DNA from: Margaritispora aquatica
Taxonomy: Eukaryota; Ascomycota; Leotiomycetes; Helotiales; Discinellaceae
Reading direction: 5' to 3'
DNA length: 64,000 bases
Assembly: GCA_007644065.1 (NCBI GenBank)
Contig: VJWN01000012.1
Span: forward strand, 857,758 to 921,757
Shown here one piece after another: positions 39,347 through 49,532 of the stretch. Below the pieces are notes generated by a model that saw nothing but the letters and a program-made list of their open reading frames with translations, was not told the origin of the DNA and did not search any database. Within the stretch, counting starts at the first letter, position 1. Each line of letters opens with the position of its first letter. The position numbers and the translations under genes are program-made.

Positions 39347-40966
39347 ATGTCGTCGTATCGAGTGCCTGTAAAGCAGAAGATTGTGAGGGATAATGAATCA
39401 AAATTGAAGGTAGCCACCTCCCCAGCCTACTATCTCATCTGACGACTGTTGACATCTGAAGGTTATTGTTGTTGGTGCGGGTCTTGGAGGGCTCGGAGCT
39501 GCAATTTCAATATTACTTGCTGGTCATGATGTTGAAGTTCTCGAATCTGCGTCTGAGATTGCCGAGGTAAGGCTTACTTGCAAAGAGCCCAAATGACGAA
39601 TGGCTTCTCTCTTACAACTACTAGGTTGGAGCTGGAATCCAAATTCTTCCCAATTCAAGTCGAGTGCTTCAAAGCTGGGGAATGAAGGAAGCTCTCGAGC
39701 TGTATGCTACGAAACCGAAACAATTGAATATGATTGGGTGGAAGGGGAATATCATTTCCTCGATGGACTTCCACGCTTCGGCTGCCGGGTACCCAGGAAC
39801 TTTCTACTGGGATTTTCACCGAGCAAACTTACACAAGTGTCTTCTCGACCGTGCTATTGAGCTCGGGGCTATTGTCAAAGTCAATTCTCGAGTAGCTGAT
39901 GTTCGAGTTGATGAAAGTGGGCTTGCTGCTAGTGTCGTGCTTCACAATGGCTTAGAGTTGACAGCCGATCTTGTTGTAGGAGCTGATGGCATCAATAGTA
40001 AGATAAGGGAGATACTACTTGGACATGAAGACCCGCCTACACCGACAGGTGATCTTGCTTATCGTCTTCTGCTCTCAACATCTCGAATTCTGAAAGATCC
40101 TTCGCTGGCCTCGCTTGTCACAGACCCGCAGGTAAACTACTGGTTGGGACCGGATGCTCATGCTGTCAATTATGTTTTGAAGGGTGGAGAGCTGTTTAAT
40201 ATGGTTCTTTTGGTACCTGATGATATGCCGGCTGGAGCAAGCACTCTCGAGGGTAATGTCGAGGAGATGCGAGCTCTGTATAAAGATTGGGATCCAAGAA
40301 TCCCCAAGCTGCTTGGGATGTGCGAGAGTGTCTATAAATGGAGACTGTGTATCAGAGAAGGAATGGAGAACTGGTCTCACGAGTCTGGCGCGTGGACCAT
40401 GCTAGGCGATGCGGTTCACGCTACATTACCATATCTTGCTTCTGGGTACGATTTCCACCCACTAACCTCCTTAAGCGAGCAAGAAACTGACAGAGCACAA
40501 ACACAGAGCAGGAATGTCCCTCGAAGACGGCGCCGTGCTCGGCGAGTGCCTCTCGCGCATCCAAACCAAGAGCGCCAAGGACAAGAAGCTCGCGCTGCGA
40601 GTGTACGAGCAGTGCCGCAAAGCGAGGACGGAGATGGTGGTGCGGAGGGGCAATCTGCAGCAGTATCTGTACCATCTTCATGATGGGCCGGAGCAGGAGG
40701 AAAGGGATCGGAGGATGAGAGAGGTTCCTACGAAGGAGGGGGAGGCGTTGGCGTGGAGGGATCCGGGGCTCGCGCCGAGGTTGTTAGGGTATGATTGTGT
40801 TGAGGATGTGAGTGGTTTTTTTTTCTTACGGAGGGGATTTGAGTTTTGTGGGCACAGAGAGAGAAAGACAGACAGAGAAGGGGAAATTATGGGAGATATG
40901 CTGACTTGGTGTTAGGTGGAGAGGAATTGGCCTAGGGTCGAGGGGAGGAGAATGTCTAGGCTTTGA
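39347..40966 (+). CDS. FAD-dependent monooxygenase, salicylate hydroxylase type
   Basis: Five exons, 39347-39409, 39462-39566, 39625-40445, 40507-40807 and 40916-40966, code 446 aa, the normal length of single-component aromatic hydroxylases. The GxGxxG motif (VIVVGAGLGGLGAAI) opens exon 2. The DG motif is VVGADGINSKIRE. The GD motif is WTMLGDAVHATLPYLASG, continuing as AGMSLEDGAVLGE across an intron. Members hydroxylate aromatic or prenylated secondary metabolites with NAD(P)H. The substrate is unknown. The final 16-codon exon follows a long 108-nt intron and gives a basic C-terminus, so the 3' end is slightly less certain. Its neighbours are a divergent SDR and, on the other side, a regulator convergent with it. 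Confidence 0.92.
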
Positions 40967-41411
40967 ATGCTGCGAGGATAGAGTGGGTATATGAAGGAGT
41001 GTTGGAGATGAGAGAGAATAAATTGCTAGGAGCTTGGGAAGGAAATCTGATAGTATGAAGGTGCAGACAGCGGATAACAAAGGTATAAGGACAGACTATT
41101 AAATTACTAAATTATACTATTTGAGCTGCTCTTCGCAACTCTCTCTTTCCAACCATGCGTTCTTGCGTTTCAGCTGTACCTATAGATCAAAGAACAAGAG
41201 GTGAAACAGGCGCCCCGGCTGACAGATTAACTCGCGTTCTCTTGCGAAGAGATAGCGATTTGGTAGCATCCACAGACTATCGTTTATATTCTGCTTGGTA
41301 ATACCTCGGCTAGTTTGGTGAAAACGAAGGGATTGGCCAATTCTCCGCCGAAAGGGCCAATTTTGAAAATGGTCAATAGGTTAGGGTAGAGCATTTTGCG
41401 GCGTTCAACAT
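40967..41411. other. intergenic between convergent genes
   Basis: A short 3'-3' gap between the FAD monooxygenase (+) and the zinc-finger regulator (-). Nothing else is seen. Confidence 0.5.
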
Positions 41412-44400
41412 TCATGCAACTCTCCCCTTTGCAGCCAGCCCTTTGAGAACAATCATGGCTTCTTGCACCACCGCCCAGCGTATACTACTCAAGTGTTTCG
41501 CCATCATCCTCGGCAAATCGGTAGTTCTGTATTTGCCCGCCACCTTCCACAAATCTTCCAAACTCGACCGCGTCATCGCACTCACGAGAGCATTCATCTC
41601 AGCACGCGCATCCCAATCACTCTCCTCCTCATTGTCGCTGCACACCCCATCATCTGGCCCCTCGGCGATCTTGCTACATGTCTGGAAGGCCCAGCATGTC
41701 AGCGTAGCGAGGTACAAGCACCATGGGTAATGGAACGCATCGCCCGCGTCCCAGTCCTTCAGCTTGCGTATCCCATCTCGCAGGATGAGTGCAGCATGCG
41801 AGCCTGCTTTCGCGGCTGAGATGGAGGGCGGTTGTGCCCAGCGCTCGATTCGAGCCCGCGAGCGAGACCGATCGGCAGGCGTGACGGCGCGGCCGATGAT
41901 GTGCGTTGCGCCCGCGTATATTTGGAGGTCGTTGATCTCGACTTGGAGCAGGATTTGTGCGGAGTGGTAGATGGCTAGGGTACTGATTGTGAAACGGAGG
42001 AAGTGTGTACGCTCTTGTGATGGTGGGGGCGAGGATGAGGTGAGCGAGGGATCCAGGTTGTTTGGTGGTGGTGAGGTTTGTGGGGGCGGAGGGAGGAGGG
42101 AGAGCTGGTGGAGGGTTTCTTTGGTAAAGGTGTCGAAGTCCGCTTTCCAGGCATCATAGGAACGGCTTATTCGGGCCTGCCAGGGCTCATCCTTGGATAT
42201 TGAAAGGCCTGTTTGGGGCGTTGTTAGATCTGTCATTGAAAATGTGCTGTGGGGATGGGCTGAAAGTCTTACCAAGTGATGTTTGGTCTCTACGGTTAAG
42301 ATCCCATGCTACGGACATAAGACCATGGAGCATCAGCACTCGTGACAGTGAATTCAGTGAACGTGAGAGGACCTCTGTTCGTGGATTGATATATGTCTTC
42401 AATACTGCGAGATATTGAGGTTGAGGTTGCTCGATTGAGTTTATGGCAACCCATTCCTCAGCTGTTTGCGCATCCCAGAGAGATTCGTTCCATGGTAGGG
42501 TTAGCTTCAGCTCGGCTGCATTCATGCATAGTGATTGGGAGAAGAGGACTGCGTGCTGAGTATCCCACATGAAGCAGAGGAGTGCAAGTCTGTGTTTTCT
42601 GTTAGAGATGTATATTAAAAAATGCGAGAATCACATACCTTCGCTTTTGCTCCGCTTCTACTTCAGCTCTCCAGCGCCTATCTATATCGATGATTTCTGA
42701 TGGATCAAACACTTGGCAACGTGCAGATTGACAGTCACTCCTCCTGATCAGACTGTTTCAAGATTTAGTTAGATCTAGAAAGTGAGCACTAGATGGCAAC
42801 TTACTTAATTAATAGGCCATGGAAAAGGTGAGACATATCATGTTGAAGCTGTCCTGCTCTTGATTTACCAAAGCATTCGACGAGTAAAATCGTCTGAAGC
42901 ATCCACAATGTTGGCCGTGTATTGAAAGCACTACTTCCAAAAATCTGTGCTCGCATCGAATCATGAACACAAATAGCAAAAAGATGAGAATCTTTGTTGT
43001 CGTATGTCGCTCCTAGGAGAAGAACTGAGATGAGCATTAATGGATCTACCCTAGCCGGATCAAAAGTAGGGGCATGGAGGAGCGGATATGAGATATTGAA
43101 TCTTGAAAAATACAGGTCGCAGTACTTTTGGAGCACATCAAGACTGAGTAGAGGGTGATCCGGGGTGATGAAATGTCCATCGGGTTCTCGTGGCCGAGCA
43201 CAAATAATAAAGTTTAAAATTCCCATTCTGGCAACCGCATCTATGGTAGGGAATGTTCTTGGTCGGATCTGAATGTTAATTTGCTCTCGAACATAGGGTG
43301 ATATTGATGGAGCTGGCAGAGCTGGACTACGAGGCCTGTAGCTTCTGCTTACTGGTGGAGGCTCACTTGGATAGCCCAATGAGGTGGCCATGTTCATCTC
43401 AGCTGCTTGTGACATAGCCAAAATCTGGTTTGCAGCTGATGTCTCTGGGGTCGGAGCTTCTTGCGTGTAGGATCCAGACGAATAATCAGATGTTGCTCTC
43501 GTGTCTTTGAATGCGAGGGGAGGATACTCATATCTATGGCCAAGCTGACTGTAATCTCCTGATGCATCTGATACACTTAGACCCCTCGACGATGAGCTGG
43601 GCGTAGAATGGTTAGGAGGAGCAAGCATACTACCCAAACCTGGTAGTTTTGTCTGTCCGATTAAATTCATTCCATCATATCCAGAAGTTGTCCAGCTTTC
43701 ACCACCGAATAGCCAGTTATAGTAATTCATGGTCGTGAACGGCATGTTGAACGAGCTAGCTGTGTCCGGAGCAAAAAGATCATTGAACAGGATATCCGAA
43801 TTATTGCCTTCTGAAGGCTGTGTACCCCATGATGCATTGCAGAGAAAGTCGAAGGACTCTACTGGAGGTGCTTGTGTTGTCATTGAGGCTTCATCAATCC
43901 CTGATGGTACTGGCCATACCTCGTCTGATGGAGACATTCCATGAGACATCTGTTCATGATCCATAACATCTTGTTCTGAGTGATGCTGGGCTTGCAATGA
44001 TCGTAGAGGAGATATTGGTCCAGGTCGTAATTCCGGATTTATGTTACTAAGTTGAGGGTCAACGGCAATCCTCATGTGACCTTTCTTGGGTGAAGATGAG
44101 GAATTGGACCTCTTCTTCTCATGTTCTGGTCGTCGTTTGGCCACGACTGTGCCAGTTGCGTCTCGCCATAGTCTCTTTCTGGTCTGAAGCTTTCCCAGTC
44201 CTTCGCCTCCAGCCTCCTCATCCTTCTCCTTATGACGGAGCATGTGCCTATCTTTTTACGCATTAGGTCTTGATCTATCGTTCCATGTGACACAAACTCA
44301 CCAAGCAGGTCACCTCTCTTGAATACAGCACTGCATCTCACGCACGTCTTGTTCGCCCTTGTGTCATCGTGATTTAGGGCATGCCGGTGAAGATGCTCGG

Positions 44401-44521
44401 CACGGGAGAAGGACTTGGAGCATCCGGGATAGTCACATCGGAATTCTTTGAAGAGCGGGGAAGAGGCATTCGTGGGTGCTGTGGATGCTGTGGGAGATGC
44501 ACTTGTCCCTGTATCAGCCAT
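41412..44521 (-). CDS. C2H2 zinc-finger transcription factor with fungal-specific TF domain
   Basis: Five exons, 44521-44302, 44251-42805, 42752-42639, 42589-42273 and 42208-41412, code 964 aa. Two C2H2 fingers lie at the N-terminus (CDYPGCSKSFSRAEHLHRH, and CVRCSAVFKRGDLLDRH split by intron 1), followed by a basic stretch (KKRSNSSSSPKKGH). A long Ser/Pro-rich middle precedes the fungal-specific transcription factor domain (PF04082-like) that begins with LDVLQKYCDLYFSRFN and HAPTFDP. This combination is a known class of nuclear regulators in Pezizomycotina. The gene sits at the edge of a block of two FAD monooxygenases and an SDR and may control them, which is inference from position. Its upstream flank is unusually G-rich. 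Confidence 0.92.
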
Positions 44522-44606
44522 TTGAAGCTGGAGATATCAAGATGGGGAGACGATGTCCATCAAATGTCATAAGTGGTGATGATGGTATTTGTTCATGAAA
44601 TGGGGA

Positions 44607-44640
44607 ATGGAGAATGGAGAATGGAGAATGGGGAATGGGG
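44607..44640. repeat. GGAGAAT-type purine repeat
   Basis: Three near-perfect GGAGAAT units followed by GGGGAATGGGG, about 90 nt upstream of the regulator start codon on the strand opposite to transcription. Confidence 0.7.
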
Positions 44641-44680
44641 ATGAAGTTACAAGAGTGGGGAGAGAGGAGAGGAGAGGAAT

Positions 44681-44710
44681 GGGATGGGATGGGATGGGAT
44701 GGGATGGGAT
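44681..44710. repeat. (GGGAT)6 repeat, G-quadruplex capable
   Basis: Six perfect GGGAT pentamers, followed at once by GGGAGGGG and later GGGGG. The runs of three G with 2-nt spacers satisfy the basic G-quadruplex pattern on the + strand, in the promoter or leader of the minus-strand regulator. Confidence 0.85.
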
Positions 44711-45269
44711 GGGAGGGGATTATGGGGGAGAAATTCAGGTGGGGCAAGTCTGTGAGGTTCCGCCGTACCTTGGTGCCTTTTTAGGTAAGTCCTCCAGTAG
44801 CTGCTTATCACGATACAGACAAGACAGGACAGAACCGAACCCACTGATTTCGGCTGCAGGCTTCAACACCTGCCGAAGATAAGGTAGACGACAACAACAT
44901 TATCAATAACCTCAACACGGCCCAACATAAGCAATGGAAGCACTGCCTTATTGCCGGGTAACCGAGAAGTAACCTTTTATTTCCGAGGATGTGTGTTGTG
45001 GATTAAATACGGATGATTTGTGCATCACGGAAATCTGGTCAAAGGGTACCACTTATCCATCACAGCACAATTTTCATATTCCTTTTTTTTCTCAATCAAA
45101 GATCTTGTTGCATGCTTTCAATGGTGCTATTCTGCTCTGTGAAATTGAATTCAAGAGTTGGGTTGTCCTCACTTTAACTCGAAAGAGCTACCATATTGAC
45201 CAACCCAATTCTTAACCTCACCAACAAAGCCTCGTCCTATATCCTTAAAGTTGAAGGCAGAACAGTAGT

Positions 45270-46796
45270 TCAATCCAATGTAGAGAGATCAAGCGCGGTG
45301 CTTATCTCTTCTACTGCTTCCTTCACTTCTTCCACACTCCTCTTAATGACGCCTGCAATCAGAATCATCGCCGTCTCCTCTCGCGCCAGGAACTCCTGAA
45401 GCACCGTGTCGCCAAGGCCAAAGATATTGCATTTATCAAAGATCTCCTTGTTAGTCATCTGGAACGCAGTGATGTATGAAGCGATGCTCTCATCTTTGAC
45501 AATCCCCTTTTGGACATCGTCGGCCACAAGTCCTTGAAAGAGCTTTCGGTACTTATCAAGCTCAGCGTCAAAGTACTTGTACTGGTGCTCGACCTTGGCT
45601 TGGATCGCGATATCTTCAGCGGAAAAGTCGCCGAAAACTACTTTCCCCTCGTCATCCTTTTCGAATCCGGTCAGAAGGGGCTTTCTGCTTTCTTCCACTA
45701 CTTTGAGAGACATGCAGGCCGAACAGCGACAAGTGAACCTGAACTTCTCGAGAATTATCTCCTTGCGCTCGGGGGCATTGCCGTAGATGGAACCACAGTA
45801 GTCGATTGTGATTTCTTCACTTGCCTTGATGTCTTTGCTTGGAACCTAAATTCGTCAAGATTAGTCACTTCGATTTGTAACTTTGGGTAAAAGGGCAACC
45901 AGGTTTCTTTGAGTGACCAAGCACATTTCTCAAGATTGGGGGGAGCCTAGAACTTACAATGACAATGGTACTAGTGTTGACAAGATAGAATCTGGCGTTT
46001 GGCTCACACGAGTGATTGATGCGGCTGGCGAGCTCATAGACGTATCGGGTGCGCGAATCGTCAGGGCTAAATAATCCATTGGTATCCCAAACCTTGTGCA
46101 GTTGTTTCTCCTTGCAAGGGGTTTGTTTGCAAATGCACCTTCCATAAAGAGATAACAGCTTCTTCTTCTTCTCATCCGACATGGTACTGAATAGTGCCTC
46201 GCGCTCAATCCACTGCCTGCCGCCTCTAAAGAGCGGTGCCTCGCGGAAGAGCTCCTCTGACTTGAAAAGCTTTCGAGTGGCGAACAGACCCTTGCCCTTG
46301 CCTGGAGAAAGTCTGACCTCAAATGCAGAATTGCGTGGAATGCCTAGTTGGTGATGTGTTAGCCATAAGCGATTTTCAATACGCGAGCTGCAATAGACAC
46401 CTACCTCCTGACTTGGCCATATCAGCAATAACCTTCTCAGCTTCAAGCTTTCCATTCTCAAGAGCAAACTTCTCTTCAGCTGCCTTACGGATAGCCTCAG
46501 CCTTCTTGAGCCTGGCTGCTTCCTTCTTGCGTTTGTTCTTGGCCGTGTGTAGATACTCATAGTCGTCATCAGATGATGCTTCGTCGACAGGTGGAAGCGT
46601 ATTGTCGCTTAATTTAACCGACTTCTCAACTTCAGGCACCTAGGAGAACAGCAGATTAGTCCATGTTGTTCAGCAAGGGTATTCGCTTGATTTGAATCAC
46701 CTTCGTGGACGCTCCTTGGGCAGTAGGTATGGGCTCTTCATCGCCAGGAGCTCTTGGAGCTCTTGGGACTTTCTCCGTCTTTCTTCGTTGAGTCAT
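45270..46796 (-). CDS. SET-domain protein (putative lysine methyltransferase), intact
   Basis: Four exons, 46796-46701, 46639-46405, 46343-45958 and 45845-45270, code 430 aa. The N-terminus is charged and helical (KNKRKKEAARLKKAEAIRK). The SET domain starts at GKGKGLFATRKL and has the catalytic-site motif ELASRINHSCEPNARF, then EEITIDY. A CRCSAC post-SET cysteine cluster follows, and then a helical C-terminus. Family members transfer methyl groups from S-adenosylmethionine to lysines of histones or other proteins. The target is unknown. The ATG lies directly after an acceptor-like CAG, and an upstream in-frame block with a poly-Asn run (46859 to about 47054) reads across a GT-AG intron but has no ATG. 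It could be a 5' UTR exon or extra N-terminus. A broken paralogue lies next door at 47.7-49.3 kb. Confidence 0.88.
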
Positions 46797-47699
46797 CTGA
46801 GAACTTGAGAATTAGCTTGCTGTGTTTGTTGAAAGCATAGATCTGACTTCAATTACCTTTGCGGATGCTTTTTGGTAGCTAGCAGGATTGAGCTCGTTGT
46901 TGTTGTTGTTGTTGTTGTTGTTGTTATGGTAGGAAGGAATTTCAGTTGTAAATAGTTGCGGGTTGATGAGTCGCTTGTTGGTCTGCGATGGCACTAACCG
47001 AACGAGGCAGTCCCGCTCTTTTGTGAAGCTTTTCAATGGAACATTTACATGCGACACTTATATTTCTGATGAGGACATCTATTGAAGATTTTATGATGTC
47101 GTTACTGAGGTATGCTCTGTAGTTTAGGAGATCCAAAGGGTATTATTCTTGCTGCACAGTGCCATATTGCAAATGGAACTAAGCGAACGAAGTAAGCTTT
47201 ACATTCTAGCTCTTTATTAACAACAGGCGATCCAAACACACTAATTAGAACTTCGCTCTGACTTGTATCTTATTTACGAGCTTGGCTTTCTCAGCTCATG
47301 CTATGTTACAAGTAGTTAGAGAGTTTAAATTTGCTGTTGGTACAGCCATCCATATGGTCCAAGTAAACTAGTAAGGCAAACATTTGTATGTCCTTGAAAC
47401 AAAAATGTCCTTCACCAAAATTGGACGGAAAGGTCTGTTCATGTGGATTTTTTCATGTCTTAGATTGTACATGTAAACTATAAACAGTTGCATCCCTTAA
47501 TCTCTTTGCAGCATTCGTTAACACTCTTCAAGTTTTGTTGAGGCTATCCCATACATGCTATCCCGTCCAGATGCGAACTACTATCGAAAGTGAAAGCGAT
47601 GTCTGTATACTAAAACAAATAAGACCATACACGCTCGGCAGATTTGTTGACCCTCAAGCCACCAAAGTGCGATAGTGATTACAATCCTCGCTTTCCTTT
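46797..47699. other. intergenic between SET paralogues
   Basis: This holds the promoter or leader of the intact SET gene, including an (AAC)10 run read on the minus strand and a probable leader intron at 46858-46797. The remainder is AT-rich with no gene. Confidence 0.5.
46896..46925. repeat. (GTT)10 microsatellite / poly-Asn coding potential
   Basis: Ten GTT units on the + strand. On the minus strand they read AAC and would encode ten Asn if the upstream exon of the SET gene is translated. Confidence 0.85.
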
Positions 47700-48371
47700 C
47701 TAACTAGACAAGTTCTGTTTTTCAAGAGCGCAAAATTCCTCATATTTGGAAATGACTTTCGCGAGTATCTCATTCATGATTCTCGTAGCATGCTTGTGGA
47801 TAGTTTCGTCGCTGAAACCATAGACATTATTCTCGTGCATGTCTTACTTGAAACCATCAAGACAGGCTTGGACGTCCCGGTCCTGGAATTTCAATTCTTG
47901 TTGTGTGATAACCAACAAATCGGAGAAGTTCCAAAACATATTGACAGCATTCAATTCATAAGTTTCGTGCATCTGTGATGCCCATACCTTTGCTCGTTCG
48001 ATTGCTGCAATCTCGCTAGTGGTGATGCTGCCAAGAGCTCCTGACCTGGTCTGCCACTCGGTCTGACCACCACACAATCGATGTGATGTGATGAGCATTT
48101 CCTGCAGCGCAAAGCTGGTCATAATTTTGCTGGCGTCTACTTTCTGACTGCAAGGAGGGCATTGGCAAGTGAAATTGCACAGCTTCCTATATGTGTGTTG
48201 TCTTTGCTTGTAATCTCCTCGCGGACTCTGGTATGCATGCGTGATCTCGTCGCCTTCCTTAATGCCTCGTCGCGCAAAGAAAATAATATGAGCTTCCTTT
48301 GTGAACGCAAACCGCGCGTTGGCTTCACAGCTATGGTTCAGCCTCGAGGCGATATTATAGACACATACCAT
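47700..48371 (-). pseudogene. C-terminal half of a second SET gene, detached from its N-terminus
   Basis: Exons 48371-47848 and 47811-47700 give about 211 codons in frame. The segment begins just after an acceptor (TTTCGCAG) and reads MVCVYNIASRLNHSCEAN, the second half of the SET catalytic site. It continues with EGDEITHAY, a CQCPPC post-SET cluster and a helical C-terminus ending QNLSS. The intact neighbour has the same order. The first half of the SET domain is missing here on this strand. It lies on the opposite strand starting at 48401. The intron 47847-47812 is only 36 nt, unusually short. The first codon of the exon happens to be ATG, so a truncated protein is conceivable. Confidence 0.75.
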
Positions 48372-48400
48372 CTGCGAAATGCAAAGTTGAAAAATAGAAG

Positions 48401-49254
48401 ATGGTGAGAAATAAAAACAAGGCAACTTTCCGGAAGTTGGGTGCGAAGAAAAAGCCAGCAGCTCACGCCAAGAAGTCTTCAGATGCTGCAACAATGGAGG
48501 CTGAATACGAGATGGAAATTCCACGTGAAAACAGGAGAGACCTGGATGTTAAGGAAGAAGTGAAGGTGAGAGTTATTCCACTCAACAGTTCAAAGAGGGA
48601 AAACAGCACCACTCTTAGTACTTGAACGCCAATCTAATGTTTTCTTCTGTTAGGACTTCAGCACAATGATAATCAACGGCAAGGTTCCAAACTCAGCCTC
48701 TATCAACTCAGTTACAAAAGGACGCAAGCATAATCAACACATGGATATTGGTAACGCTACCGACAAGCCGAAATCTGAAGGACAGGATCATGTGCAGCGA
48801 CAGTGTGACGAAATGTTTAGGCTAGAAATGCTCATGACTGAATTCTTGGGAGTTCAAGAGGCCACTGATGTATCAGGTAAGCTTGACTGCACAATTGATT
48901 AAAGTGGTTGTAGTTAATCTTCAAATCATAGCTGTTGATTCAACCCCGTTATTCGAGATGAGAGTCGCTCCAGGCAGAGGCCTTGGTTTATTCGCAACTC
49001 GAGATATCGCTGAGAATACTGAAATCTTCAGAGAGATGCCCTTGTTTGGTGCGGCAACCAAGGACAATAACTGGCTATACTTGGAAGCATCACCTGCCTG
49101 CTTGAGTACTAAGAACAGAGAGAAATTCTTTGCTCTTGCTGGACGTGAATCTTGCTGGTGCAAGAAAACTCCTTGTCATGAGACATCGATGATGAAAATT
49201 TGGATGTCCAACAGTTTCGAGAAGCCCGACGGGGAGAATTTAGGAGTCTGGGGA
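48401..49254 (+). pseudogene. N-terminal half of the second SET gene, inverted
   Basis: Exons 48401-48565, 48654-48876 and 48932-49254 code 237 residues. The basic N-terminus (MVRNKNKATFRKLGAKKK) leads into the first half of a SET domain (RVAPGRGLGLFATRDIAE, then EIFREMPLF) and a cysteine-containing segment, WCKKTPCHE, matching CKQTPCKE of the intact paralogue. It stops at a GTATGT donor in phase 0. The catalytic NHSC half is absent downstream but present on the minus strand at 48371-47848, which starts in phase 0. The ATG lies only 30 nt from that other half, so the original promoter is gone. A reading frame can be continued through two more intron-like gaps (49294-49371, 49431-49532). Confidence 0.75.
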
Positions 49255-49293
49255 GTATGTATACCTTTGCTTGATTCAGCAATTAGCACGCAG

Positions 49294-49532
49294 AAGATAA
49301 CTTACAAAATTGAAAGTGTAGAGAGCCTTACAAAAGCAGAAAGTAGAACCTGGTTCGGAATATGTGGAGTTGTGAGTACTCCACGGATTGTGATCAGGAG
49401 ATTCCAATAGTTGTGGATTTTTTTTTCAAGACGAGGCGGGCAATTGGCATAAGAGCAAAGAAGAAGGCTGTTGAGAAAATGCGTGGTGCGACTAGGTATT
49501 CCAAATTAGAAAACCTGCAGGCCATCAGTTGA
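49294..49532 (+). other. possible extra exons of the inverted SET half
   Basis: After the donor at 49255 a frame can be carried through 49294-49371 and 49431-49532 to a stop, with CACGCAG and TTTTCAAG acceptors and a GTGAGT donor. The peptide is basic (RAKKKAVEKMRG) and unlike SET proteins. It may be a chance or chimeric 3' end. Confidence 0.3.

Larger units (their letters stand above)
44522..45269. other. intergenic, promoter of zinc-finger regulator
   Basis: This holds the 5' flank of the regulator (-) and the 3' flank of the SET gene (-). It contains purine-rich repeats (GGAGAAT and GGGAT arrays). No gene is supported. Confidence 0.5.

Noticed and set aside
48372..48524. Minus-strand frame continuing upstream of the SET C-half
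   Set aside because: It is antisense to the first exon of the inverted N-half, begins at a non-ATG codon, and is separated from the C-half by a good splice acceptor.
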